Positions 8,559 through 16,823 of a stretch of 64,000 bases of DNA are shown here, piece by piece; the first letter of the stretch is position 1, and each line of letters begins with the position of its first letter. The DNA lies in NCBI RefSeq assembly GCF_000263855.1, contig NZ_AJWX01000032.1, positions 1-64,000 of the forward strand, given 5' to 3'. The DNA comes from Pseudomonas sp. M47T1 (GTDB lineage Bacteria; Pseudomonadota; Gammaproteobacteria; Pseudomonadales; Pseudomonadaceae). The notes below the pieces were generated by a model. The model saw only the letters and a program-made list of their open reading frames with translations, searched no databases and was not told where the DNA came from. A program made the position numbers and the translations under genes.

Positions 8559-9169
8559 GCGACCCGACCCGTAGCGCCTGCACCGCTCCCGTGGACCGGG
8601 CGCAGCAGGTGCGTGACACCGCGCTGTCGTTGTTCGTCCAGGAAGGCTTCGGCAATGTCAGCCTGCGCCAGCTCGGCAAGCAGGTGGGTGTGCAGGCCGG
8701 CTCGCTCTACCAGCATGTGGAAAGCAAACAGGCGCTGCTGTACGAGCTGATCGAGGAGCATCTGGAGGGTCTGGTCGAGGTGGTCATCCAGCGCAGCGCA
8801 AAGGCGCCGCGAGTGCTGGATAAGCTGCAGGTATTCGTGCGCACCCACCTGGAATTTCAGCGCCACCAGCAGGAATGCGCGCAGTTGCTCGGCCTGGAGT
8901 TGCGCAGCCTGCATCTGGACTACAAGGCGCGGATCCGGCCGCTGCTGGCCCGCTACCGGGACTCGCTCACGCCCATCATCGCCGCGGGTATCACCGAGGG
9001 CGTGTTCACCGTGCAGGATGTCGATACCGCCACCAGCGTCGTGCTGGGCATGTTGCGCAGCATTGCCTTCTGGTTTCGCGAAGGCCGCCACCCGCCGTTC
9101 GATCAGGTGGTGAATCAGGTTACGCAGATGGTCATGGGCGCGCTGGGCGCGGGCCCGCGCGGCGGATAG
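8555..9169 (+). CDS. TetR/AcrR family regulator
   Basis: A 204-aa TetR-type repressor. The N-terminal helix-turn-helix reads VRDTALSLFVQEGFGNVSL followed by VGVQAGSLYQHVESKQALL; the rest is a helical ligand-binding domain resembling the TetR C-terminal domain of acyl-CoA-responsive regulators. It starts within the stop of the enoyl-CoA hydratase gene. As the only regulator of the cluster it is the natural owner of the four 8-5-8 dyads at 1326, 1508, 6734 and 7728. The inducer is probably a CoA thioester of the substrate, which is an inference. Confidence 0.86.
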   Translation: MSDPTRSACTAPVDRAQQVRDTALSLFVQEGFGNVSLRQLGKQVGVQAGSLYQHVESKQALLYELIEEHLEGLVEVVIQRSAKAPRVLDKLQVFVRTHLEFQRHQQECAQLLGLELRSLHLDYKARIRPLLARYRDSLTPIIAAGITEGVFTVQDVDTATSVVLGMLRSIAFWFREGRHPPFDQVVNQVTQMVMGALGAGPRGG

Positions 9170-9241
9170 TGTTCAGCCCACCGGCTAAGGCAGGTCAGCT
9201 TTGCATTGGCTCAGCCTGGCCTTAATGAGATGGTCACCCCG

Positions 9242-9279
9242 ACACCCTGTGAAGGCTACGCTTTCACAGGGTGTTTTTA
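9242..9279 (+). terminator. Rho-independent terminator after tetR
   Basis: A perfect 12-bp stem (ACACCCTGTGAA paired with 9263-9274), a 9-nt loop and five T. It lies 73 nt after the TetR stop and 18 nt before the IS110 remnant, so it probably ends the enoyl-CoA hydratase/tetR transcript. Confidence 0.75.
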
Positions 9280-9296
9280 ACTCGGAGACCATCACC

Positions 9297-10020
9297 ATGA
9301 GCGATTTGGCTCTGGTCGGCATCGACCTCGGCAAACACACTTTTCATCTGCACGGCCACGATAAGCCCGGTCGAGAGCAGTTCCGCAAGAAACTCTGACG
9401 ACAGCAGATGATGCGGTTCTTTGCCAACCTACCCGCATGTACCGTGGTAATGGAGGTCTGCGCCGGAGCGCATTTCGTAGCTCGCGAGCTGATCGCTATG
9501 GATCATCAGGCCAAGCTGATATCTCCGCAGTTCGTTAAACCTTTCGTCAAAAGCAACAAGAACGACTTCGTCGATGCGCAAGCTATCCGCGAAGCCGCTT
9601 CGCGCCCGACGATGCGCTTCGTTTCGCCCAAGACAGAAGCGCAGCAGACTCTCTCAGTATTGCATCGCCTGCGCGAATCTCTGACCCGCGACCGTACCAA
9701 AGCGGTCAATCAGATGCATGGCTTCATCTGTCGGCCTAGTGCCCAGGCAGTAAAGCACTGGTGGCCGGGCAAACTTGTTGGGGATCAGCAAGCGAGGAGA
9801 CAAGAATTTCAGGCGTCTGCGGGTGCAATGCGCAAGGGCCTACATGCCGCGCATCGACGACCAGAAAGGAGCCTTGGCGGACTGGGTTCGAGCGTTATTG
9901 ACGAGACGCCATTCCAACGTGGTGGCCTGCGCTCTGGCCAACAAGATGGCACGTATCGCTTGGGCGATTGCTGCACACCATACCCAATACGAAGCAGGGC
10001 CAGGCGCCTTGAACGCCTGA
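9297..10020 (+). pseudogene. IS110-family transposase, degraded
   Basis: Pieces of one IS110-type (DEDD) transposase in more than one frame. The first piece has GIDLGKHTFHLH and stops at 9398. The second (from 9408) carries VMEVCAGAHFVAREL and KSNKNDFVDAQAIREA. The C-terminal piece (9775-10020) has LLTRRHSNVVACALANK and ARIAWAIA. The central part between about 9740 and 9775 has been deleted. A hairpin (TCGGCTT-tcg-AAGCCGA, 10127-10143) and T-run follow and may be an end of the element. It is clearly inactive. Confidence 0.8.
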
Positions 10021-10411
10021 CCCTGCGGTTGTTGCTGTACCACGACTCACCTTTCAGGTTTTGCGATAGCTGAACAACAGATCACGTAAATGGCCTACCG
10101 GCCTGGCGAAGATCCTGACACAAAAATCGGCTTTCGAAGCCGAGGGCTTTTTTAGGATCGTCAGGCGCGACTCTCATCATGCCGCGGGGCATGCCCCAAT
10201 TGGACGCTAGATAGATTTAAGCAAGCCGACCACTTCATCCGTCAATCAGTATTGCAAAAAATGGGGTGACCATAGATTTTTGTCGACGATTCAGGAGATC
10301 GGCTCTTCACCGCTAAGCGCCGCACGACGAAACTGCCCCGGCGCCCCCCGTGCGCCTGACGAAACCACCGGGAAAAATACGCCTCATCAACATGGCGGCG
10401 TCACGCCGGTC

Positions 10412-10498
10412 AGTAAAGCGCTGACGCCCGAGCAACAAAAAATCCAAGAATTGGAAGCCCCTATCGATCGGGCGGAACGAGAAAAATCCATCTTATAA
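10412..10498 (+). pseudogene. IS3-family OrfA remnant
   Basis: A short reading frame with the sequence KALTPEQQKIQELEA, followed by a leucine-zipper-like REKSIL and a stop. This is the C-terminal hallmark of IS3-family OrfA proteins; the rest of the element is not visible. The surrounding 10021-10721 stretch contains no other gene I can support. Confidence 0.55.
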
Positions 10499-10721
10499 AA
10501 CCGCCTCCCCGGCGCGCCGCAGCCCACTGAACTAGAAACACTACGCACTACACTGAACTCTCTCGACAGTGGTCGCTGCCTTTTGGGAGGCTAAGTCACC
10601 GTCAAAAAACTTGACTCTGGAGAAGCTGCGGACTTGTTAGTGGTGGCGCTTTAATGACCCCGTTTAGGAATATGATTTGATCCGAGTCCCCGCCCCCTCC
10701 ATCCTTTGACTGGAGGGGTGT

Positions 10722-11140
10722 ATGAAAAAGCGTGGTTCAGAACGCAAAGAATTACCCGTTATCGGCAGTGGTGTAGCCTCGGCGGTAGCCCGTGCAGTGG
10801 GGACAAGCAATGAGCAGCACGCCGATGCACTTTTGATGCACGCAGTGATACTCGCCATTGTCATAGGCACGTGTTTCAATGCTGCGGCCTTGCTACTGGG
10901 GCCGTCTCTGTACCATGTAATGGGAGCACGGAGCGACGCTCTGGAAGCGACCGTCAAGTACTCGAACTACCTGTTCATGGGCGCGGTCCCGATGTAGTTA
11001 GTCAACATGATAACGGCTTCGCTGCGCGGTTCTGGAAACGTAAAGGTTTCAGCCCTCATTACACTGATTGGCGCCGTGGTCCTCATACCTCTCTCGTCCG
11101 CGCTGAGTTTCGGCTTCGGACCTATTCCTGCGATGTGAAT
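10722..11140 (+). pseudogene. MATE-family efflux protein fragment
   Basis: An internal fragment of a MATE multidrug exporter: GSGVASAVARAVGTSNEQ, a membrane segment AVILAIVIGTCFNAAALLLG, then after an in-frame TAG at about 10996 the same frame continues with VNMITASLRGSGNVKVSAL and LSFGFGPIPAM before another stop. The start and the C-terminal half are missing. It abuts the 3' end of an intact SDR gene on the other strand. Confidence 0.7.
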
Positions 11141-11195
11141 CGCCGGTGCCGAGGTCGATGGAAAAAAGCTGGCAGCCGGCTACAGCTGCAACGGA

Positions 11196-11912
11196 TTACA
11201 GAAACGCCGCGAACCCCGCGACCGTTGTTTCGCGATCATCCGCCAGGCCTTGCGCGACCTGCTGAGCCATAGGGTCCGGATACAGCGTGTCGGTGCCTTC
11301 GATCAGCCCGCTGACGATCGCCAGGGCGATGTCCTCCGGGCTGGCTTTCGGGCCCGGGAAATCTCGACTCATGGCCGTGTCGATCACCCCTGGCAACACC
11401 GCCATGACCTGCACCTGAGCGCTGGCCAACTCCGCGCGCAGGCCCTCGGTCAAGCGCATTGCCGCAGCCTTGGAGGCACACAGCGAGCCCATGGCCGGCA
11501 GCGCGACCCGTGCCAGGATCGACAACACGTTGACGATCGCGCCCTGTCGCTCGCGCAACAGCCCCGCGTAAGCACGGCACAGGTTCAGCGTGGCGAAGTA
11601 ATTGACCGCCATTTCGGCGCTGGCCGCTTCAGGTTCTGCGGCGTCGAGCAGGCGCTGCTGGCAATTGAGCCCGGCATTGTTGATCAGGATATCCACGTCC
11701 TTGGCCAGGCGGCGAACGCTGGCGATCTGCACAGGGCTGGTGACATCCAGGGTCAGGGGCACAACGCGCGGGTCGACCTGGGTCAAGCGCTCAGGCGCGC
11801 GGCAGGCGGCGTAGATCTTGCTCGCGCCGGCCTCCAGCAACGCGCTGATCAACGCCTGACCCAGGCCGCCGTTGGCGCCGGTCAGCAGTACTGTCTTGTG
11901 GGCTACTTGCAT
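11196..11912 (-). CDS. SDR-like protein lacking the catalytic Tyr
   Basis: A 238-aa short-chain dehydrogenase-like protein. The cofactor motif TGANGGLG and INNAG are intact, and a Ser is present in VNVLSILARVALP. However the YxxxK site reads SLCASKAAA, with Leu where the catalytic Tyr is expected (codon CTG, around 11482). The protein may be inactive, use another residue, or bind NAD(P) for a non-redox role. The ATG at 11912 is preferred over a TTG one codon upstream. It lies 35 nt after the dienelactone hydrolase fusion on the same strand, so the two probably form an operon. Confidence 0.8.
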   Translation of the reverse strand: MQVAHKTVLLTGANGGLGQALISALLEAGASKIYAACRAPERLTQVDPRVVPLTLDVTSPVQIASVRRLAKDVDILINNAGLNCQQRLLDAAEPEAASAEMAVNYFATLNLCRAYAGLLRERQGAIVNVLSILARVALPAMGSLCASKAAAMRLTEGLRAELASAQVQVMAVLPGVIDTAMSRDFPGPKASPEDIALAIVSGLIEGTDTLYPDPMAQQVAQGLADDRETTVAGFAAFL

Positions 11913-11947
11913 CAAAACCTCGATAGTCGAACAGGCGTGAAAAACCC

Positions 11948-13183
11948 TTACAGCCCCTCGCTGGTCTGCCAGCGGGCCATCATGCGGTTGGACGGCAAGG
12001 TCTCGTCGAGCAGCTTGCGCGCGGTCTCGACACCCGCCGCCGGCAGCCCTTCAGGGTTCAGCAGGCCGATCTGCACCAACACAGTGGCCTGGTCCCAGTA
12101 GATGTGCTCGTGGTAGAGCTTGTCGCCGCGAAAGCTGATCACGCCCAGCATCGGGATCTCGACGTATTTACCGGTGGGCGCGATGCCCGGCAGCATCCAG
12201 TCCATCTCGGTGGTGTGGGTGAAGCACATGATGAATTCGTCCACCAGTTGCAGCGCGCCGACAGTGCGCGAGAGGGGGATAATCTTGGTGTCTGGCGGGT
12301 TCACATGGACGAAGTGGTGCTGGTAGAAGCGGCTCAGTTCCTTGCTGCCAACGCCGCCGGTCAGGGTCGGAATGTGGTTGACGTAGGGTTCCTTGACCAT
12401 GGTCGCCATGGTCGCCGGCACGTCCCGGGTGACGAACTCGTGCAGGCAGTGCTCTTCCCACAACGCCGATAGATTGATATCCGGGCCGATGTACTTTTTC
12501 AGCGCGGCGATGGTGCGCCCATGGGCCATCATCGCCGATGGCTTGTGAAAGTGGTCGCTGCCGATGCGCGCAAAGGCGTGGTCCGCGTCAGCATAGGTAT
12601 AGAGCTCGACGCCCTTGATGTTCGCCAGGCCAGCTGTAATGCGCGCGCGGGTGTCAGCATCGCAGTAGCTGTCCTGTTCGGCGAAGTGCAGCACCAGCCC
12701 GCCATTGATCTTGTCGGCTTCATTCAGGAACGCATCGATGCCCATTCCGTAGTAACCCACTGAGCAGGCGGCGTCAGTGCGGGTGGCCGTGAGGTAGGCG
12801 AGCTTGCCGCCCATGCAGTAGCCAACATAGCCGATCGCCGGGCTGGCGACGAACTCCAGGGTGCGCAGGACATCGATGGACGCCGCGATGTCGTCTACGG
12901 CCTTGTCCAGGTCCAGGTTGCCGAACAGGCCCAGTGCCCTGTCGAAATCCGCCGGCGTGAAGCCCAACTCGATGTCCGGCTGCTGACGCCAGAACAGATC
13001 AGGCACCAGGGCCACGTAGCCCTCCTCGGCGTAGATGTCGGCGGTCGCGCGCATGGTGTCGTTGATGCCGAAGATTTCCTGGCCGATCACCAGCCCTGGG
13101 CCCTTGCCGCCCGCAGGCAAGGCGAGGTAACCCTTGAAGCTGCCAGCGCCATCACGCGCTTTGATCTGGATGTAATGTCCCAT
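11948..13183 (-). CDS. Dienelactone hydrolase / SnoaL-like fusion protein
   Basis: A 411-aa two-domain protein. Residues 1-235 are a dienelactone-hydrolase-type alpha/beta hydrolase: GQEIFGIND, the Cys nucleophile in GYCMGGKLAYL, Asp in AEQDSYCDAD and His in YADADHAFARIG. Residues 236-411 look like a SnoaL/NTF2-like domain (SRFYQHHFVHVNPPD, EFIMCFTHTTEMDWMLPG, YHEHIYWDQA), a fold found in small isomerases, cyclases and lactone-handling enzymes. The two halves would act on successive intermediates, for example enol-lactone opening. No Shine-Dalgarno conflict was seen at ATG 13183. Confidence 0.82.
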   Translation of the reverse strand: MGHYIQIKARDGAGSFKGYLALPAGGKGPGLVIGQEIFGINDTMRATADIYAEEGYVALVPDLFWRQQPDIELGFTPADFDRALGLFGNLDLDKAVDDIAASIDVLRTLEFVASPAIGYVGYCMGGKLAYLTATRTDAACSVGYYGMGIDAFLNEADKINGGLVLHFAEQDSYCDADTRARITAGLANIKGVELYTYADADHAFARIGSDHFHKPSAMMAHGRTIAALKKYIGPDINLSALWEEHCLHEFVTRDVPATMATMVKEPYVNHIPTLTGGVGSKELSRFYQHHFVHVNPPDTKIIPLSRTVGALQLVDEFIMCFTHTTEMDWMLPGIAPTGKYVEIPMLGVISFRGDKLYHEHIYWDQATVLVQIGLLNPEGLPAAGVETARKLLDETLPSNRMMARWQTSEGL

Positions 13184-13216
13184 TGGTTCAATCCTTTCAG
13201 GTCACGGAATTGGCTT

Positions 13217-13956
13217 GGAGGCATCGCGGCCGTAGTGCCGCTGCAAACCTGGCTGCCCGCGGTAACCATGCAGGCGATCGCCATCGAGAACTCATTGCCG
13301 GAAACGGCGTTCTTCGTGCGTAACGCCCAGGGGCAATATGAAATTCGCTGGTTCTCTCCCCTCACTGAATCGATTTCTGCGGACATGAGACGCTGGCTAG
13401 TGCGTTCGTGCTGTTCCACCAGCCGGATGCGCCACAATCGGTCACTTTCTGGGCCAAGGCAGTCGGCGAGATTCCAGTGCAGCAACTGCCGGACGGCAAG
13501 ATTGAGTTAAATTTCCCCGATCGCGCGCCGCGCCCCTTGGTCGAGGTCCCTGCGCAGTTGCTTGAAGGGTTGTCGATCACACCGGTGGAGTATTGGGTGA
13601 ACACACAGGCATACTTCGCTGTTTACGCCAACCAGCAGCAGGTCGAGGCCGTGGTGCCGCGCCTGGACAAGCTGGTGGAGCTAGGCCCGCTGGACGTTGT
13701 GGTCACCGCGCCGGGAGTGCGGCACGACTTTGCTTCGCGCTATTTCTGGCCGGCCAACGGTGGGGCCGAGGACCCCGTGACCGGCTCTATTCATGCCGGC
13801 CTGGCGCCTTACTGGGCGCAGCGTTTGAACAAGACGCGACTGTCGGCGTTGCAGGCCTCCCAGCGCGGCGGTGTGCTGGACTGCCGCGTAGTTGATGGAC
13901 GCGTGTGCGTAGCAGGGAATGCCGTGCAGTATTTGGAAGGGATTATCAGCCTCTAG
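13217..13956 (+). pseudogene. PhzF-family isomerase, frameshifted
   Basis: A PhzF-like protein (phenazine biosynthesis/isomerase family) in two frames. The first reads GGIAAVVPLQTWLP and RNAQGQYEIRWFSPLTE; the second picks up at CGHETLASAFVLFHQPDAP and continues to the normal C-terminus (EDPVTGSIHAGLAPYWAQ and so on) at 13956. A single missing base near 13370 (GAATCGAT where GAAATCGAT would keep the frame) explains the shift. About the first 18 residues, including the start, are also missing. It is a broken gene, unless the missing base is a sequencing error. Confidence 0.75.
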
Positions 13957-14635
13957 TCCAGCCGACTCGCGCAGTCCGTGACCGGTTGAATCCACAGCCA
14001 GAGGCAGTCACGGACTGGCGTTCCATAAGGCGGGATTGCGGACACCGCTTAGTGCCATACAACCGTCACAGCTGATCTAACCTCGTCGCATCAGCGACGG
14101 ACCGTCATCTGCCCTCGCATCCCCCATTGAGGGTTGGGCCGACAGCGCTGTTCACTCCCGAAAAAACGGGCGCTGGTTGTACTCCAGTGGGGGATTTACC
14201 ACTTTTTGTACCAACCAAGTGGTACAGCAATGCCAGCGTTGGAAGCGCCGGGTTTGTTACATTTTATTTCAGACCAATCACTGTCAAGAAAATTACGCTA
14301 CTGGTCCGGCCCGAGGAATAAAGGACAATCTAGAAATACCCATCTTACCTGTCCGATTTTTTGACACCTCTCGGTGAGAGCATTGATCTAGAGCACTTGC
14401 TCCAGCCTCTTGCTTTTCCTACGCTTGCCCCTCCTGAATGGAGTTTATTACGGACGCCTGAGTCTGATATGAATTCGCTCATCGCCTGGGAGCAGTTCAG
14501 CAAAGGCCTTACAGCTTTTCATGCTGCAACTAACGCCGTCTCGCTGAGCAAATAACAATAACGATTTCGCCCGCGTCTTTAGCGGTGAATCGATACGACC
14601 TATGCGAGAGGCCATCCTAAGGAATAGGAGGTCCC
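13957..14635. other. Boundary region without a clear gene
   Basis: About 680 bases, less GC-rich than either side, between the PhzF pseudogene and the first ICE gene. Short reading frames (for example 14361-14555) have no family resemblance that I recognise. The ICE end would be expected near here, but I found no tRNA 3' end or obvious att repeat. Confidence 0.4.
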
Positions 14636-15376
14636 ATGTGCCGACAATGCTCGGATCCGCATTTCAAATTGCTTTACACCCCCATCGAAGCAGCACTGCG
14701 TTGGTGTGGGCTTCAAGCGTTCGAGACACAGATCTGCCAGGCGAACTGGCTGTATCCCGAACAACTGCTCAAGATCTTTCCCCGATGGCCCTGCCTGGCG
14801 ACGCATGTCGGCATGATCCTGGATGCCGTGCAGCACCGGGAGCTGTCCAGCCATCCGCAGGCGTTATTGACCGGACTTGATACCAATCTCGGCCCGAGGT
14901 CCCTGCGCATCCGCCACGGCGAACTGAAAGCCTGGATGAGCCTTTACCACCCAGACCAGAAACCGCCCTTCCTGTTTGCCTACGCAGCAGACGCGGAGGG
15001 CTCGGTGAAATGGGGTCAATATCTAATACTGAAGGCTGACAGGGATACGCTTCAAGTCTTGTGCAATCGGCTGACGAGGTCTCACGCTGAAGTGGTGGAG
15101 CAACTCGCGACGCTTGGGGTCGAGGTGGAGCAGCTTCGCGCCTCCGCCGAGGAGGAAAAGCCTGCGGATGCACGCACCCAAGCAAGCTTGCTGGATGTCA
15201 CCGGCGCCCTGCTAAGGCTTTTGCTCAACGAAAGTCCCGGAGAAAAAAATAAGCCTTTTTTTCCTAGCCAGGACGCGATCGTTGCCGCAATTCAGCAGCA
15301 GTTCCCCGACCATCCAGGCTTCAAAAAACGGACGTTGGATCAACGGTTTGCGGACGCAAACAAGCGATTCAAATAG
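14636..15376 (+). CDS. Hypothetical ICE protein, BisR-position
   Basis: A 246-aa protein with no domain I recognise. It starts at ATG 14636 after AGGAGGTCCC, a strong ribosome site. The N-terminus is Cys-rich (MCRQCSDPHF); the middle is hydrophilic; the C-terminus has a Gln/Lys-rich segment ending TLDQRFADANKRFK. It lies directly upstream of alpA-parA, where ICEclc of Pseudomonas knackmussii carries the activator gene bisR, as I recall that layout. A regulatory role is therefore plausible by position only. A strong dyad (15391-15424) lies between it and alpA. Confidence 0.65.
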   Translation: MCRQCSDPHFKLLYTPIEAALRWCGLQAFETQICQANWLYPEQLLKIFPRWPCLATHVGMILDAVQHRELSSHPQALLTGLDTNLGPRSLRIRHGELKAWMSLYHPDQKPPFLFAYAADAEGSVKWGQYLILKADRDTLQVLCNRLTRSHAEVVEQLATLGVEVEQLRASAEEEKPADARTQASLLDVTGALLRLLLNESPGEKNKPFFPSQDAIVAAIQQQFPDHPGFKKRTLDQRFADANKRFK

Positions 15377-15390
15377 GGAGTCCAAACCAA

Positions 15391-15424
15391 ATTGCAATGC
15401 AATCGTCCGCAATTGCATTGCAAT
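15391..15424. promoter_or_regulatory. Dyad operator in the alpA promoter region
   Basis: A perfect 13-bp inverted repeat, ATTGCAATGCAAT, with an 8-nt spacer (CGTCCGCA). Each arm contains overlapping ATTGCAAT palindromes. It is centred about 90 nt upstream of alpA and just after the preceding stop. It is a likely binding site of an ICE activator or repressor. Very little else in this gap looks structured. Confidence 0.6.
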
Positions 15425-15498
15425 GACAAGCTCGATTTCCTGGTGTTGACTCATGTCACTTCCCATCGCAAGCCATCTGGCGCCAAGGAGTGACACGT

Positions 15499-15723
15499 AT
15501 GCAAACCCAGACCGACGTGACCGCAAGCCCTTCCCAAACCGACCGCTACATCATGCGCCGTGATGAGGTGGAGAAACGTACCGGATTCAAGCGGGCGCAC
15601 ATCTACAACCTGATGAAGGAAGGCAAATTCCCCTTGGCCCGACGCATTGGTATGCGCGCCGTCGGTTGGGACTCTGCCGAGATCGACCGGTGGATCGCCG
15701 AACGCCTCGGCGCGCAGGCGTGA
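15499..15723 (+). CDS. alpA: AlpA-family regulator
   Basis: A 74-aa AlpA/excisionase-like DNA-binding protein. The MerR-type helix-turn-helix reads RRDEVEKRTGFKRAHIYNLM with the classic KEGKFPLARRIG wing and VGWDSAEIDRWIAER. ATG 15499 follows AAGGAG. In phages AlpA activates prophage genes; in ICEclc the alpA promoter is the entry point of the transfer-competence operon. Here it opens a tightly packed run alpA-parA-small ORF-parB-DUF2857-STY4528. Confidence 0.88.
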   Translation: MQTQTDVTASPSQTDRYIMRRDEVEKRTGFKRAHIYNLMKEGKFPLARRIGMRAVGWDSAEIDRWIAERLGAQA

Positions 15724-15725
15724 CG

Positions 15726-16571
15726 GTGAAGGTGCTATCAGTAGTGTCGACCAAGGGCGGCGTCGGCAAGACGACCGTCACCGCCAATCTGGGTGGCCTA
15801 CTGGCCGATGCCGGACTGAGGGTGTTGATGATCGATCTGGACAGCCAACCGACGCTGTCCAGCTACTACCCACTAACCTGCGCCGGCACTGCGGGCAGTG
15901 TTGAGCTGATCGGCCATCGCTTGGTAGATCTCGATCAGATCGTTTCACGGACCTGTATCGAAGGCTTGCACGTGGTCCTGTCCAATGATCCGCTTGGCCA
16001 GTTGAATACCCTCTTGTTGCACGCCCCAGATGGCCGATTGCGCCTGAAAAATCTACTCCATGTCTTCGAGCCTTTCTACGATGTGGTGCTGATCGACACC
16101 CAAGGCGCGCGCAGCGTCATCGTCGAGATGTCCGTGCTGGCCTCGGACATGATGATCAGTCCTATTCCGCCCGAGATGCTCGCGGCGAGGGAGTTGCACC
16201 GCGGCACGCTTGCGCTGCTGCAAAGCTTGGCGCCCTATGAGCAGCTGGGCGTCCGCCCTCCCCCGGCACGGCTGCTGCTGAACCAGGTCAATCTGAGCCG
16301 CCGCGATACGCGGTTGATCATTCAGAGCCTGTCTGCAGACTTTGTCGCACATGACAAGGTCACCCTGTGTTCCGCGGTGGTACTGGATCGTGTGGCCTAT
16401 CTAAACGCGGCCTCGCTGGGCCTGCCCGTGCACCGGATCGACTATCGCCCCTCTCCCTCTGGCGGGTTGAGCGCGGCGCAGTCGATGCGGCAGCTAGCGC
16501 TTGAGCTGTTTCCCGAATGGCACCGACTCATCGACCCGGCGTCAGCTCCGGATGTCTGTGCCCGCTACTGA
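15726..16571 (+). CDS. parA: ParA/Soj-like ATPase
   Basis: A 281-aa ParA-family ATPase with the deviant Walker A STKGGVGKTTVTANL at the very N-terminus, MIDLDSQPT (Walker A') and VVLIDTQGA (Walker B). It should take part in partition or stabilisation of the excised ICE. GTG 15726 is the start, three bases after the alpA stop, because the Walker A motif follows at once. In ICEclc, parA together with the next small gene has been linked to growth arrest of transfer-competent cells (recalled, not checked). Confidence 0.88.
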   Translation: MKVLSVVSTKGGVGKTTVTANLGGLLADAGLRVLMIDLDSQPTLSSYYPLTCAGTAGSVELIGHRLVDLDQIVSRTCIEGLHVVLSNDPLGQLNTLLLHAPDGRLRLKNLLHVFEPFYDVVLIDTQGARSVIVEMSVLASDMMISPIPPEMLAARELHRGTLALLQSLAPYEQLGVRPPPARLLLNQVNLSRRDTRLIIQSLSADFVAHDKVTLCSAVVLDRVAYLNAASLGLPVHRIDYRPSPSGGLSAAQSMRQLALELFPEWHRLIDPASAPDVCARY

Positions 16572-16601
16572 AATCTTCCAACTAATTTATTGGAGCTCGC
16601 C

Positions 16602-16811
16602 ATGCATGAGCCACGCTGCGTGATCCCATCGCCATCAGCTTCTCCCCATCGCGAGGTAACAGAACCCTGTTATTGCACCGTGGTGTTCGACCTCCCGGGC
16701 GGTCACCCCGCTATCACCAAGCTGTTGCATGAGCTCAGCCAGCACTTCGAATTGCCGGGCACAGCCTTCGTGGTCAAGTTTGAAGTCGGCGACAAGCTAC
16801 CGCAGGCGTAA
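16602..16811 (+). CDS. Small conserved ICE protein (shi-position)
   Basis: A 69-aa protein, MHEPRCVIP at the start and a C-terminal half FDLPGGHPAITKLLHELSQ followed by LPGTAFVVKFEVGDKLPQA. I recognise no domain. The ATG at 16602 follows TGGAG. It lies between parA and parB in the position of the ICEclc gene shi, which acts with parA in growth inhibition; homology is not shown here and the name is not assigned. Confidence 0.65.
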   Translation: MHEPRCVIPSPSASPHREVTEPCYCTVVFDLPGGHPAITKLLHELSQHFELPGTAFVVKFEVGDKLPQA

Positions 16812-16823
16812 TTGAGGCCAATC

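Noticed and set aside
8045..9091. A 348-codon minus-strand frame
   Set aside because: Antisense to the enoyl-CoA hydratase and TetR genes, with no family motif.
10127..10143. Hairpin after the IS110 remnant as a gene terminator
   Set aside because: No intact upstream gene would use it; it is more likely part of the IS110 end.
13957..14635. Attachment site or tRNA at the ICE edge
   Set aside because: I searched by eye for a tRNA 3' end or a repeat of one and saw none; the true end may lie elsewhere.
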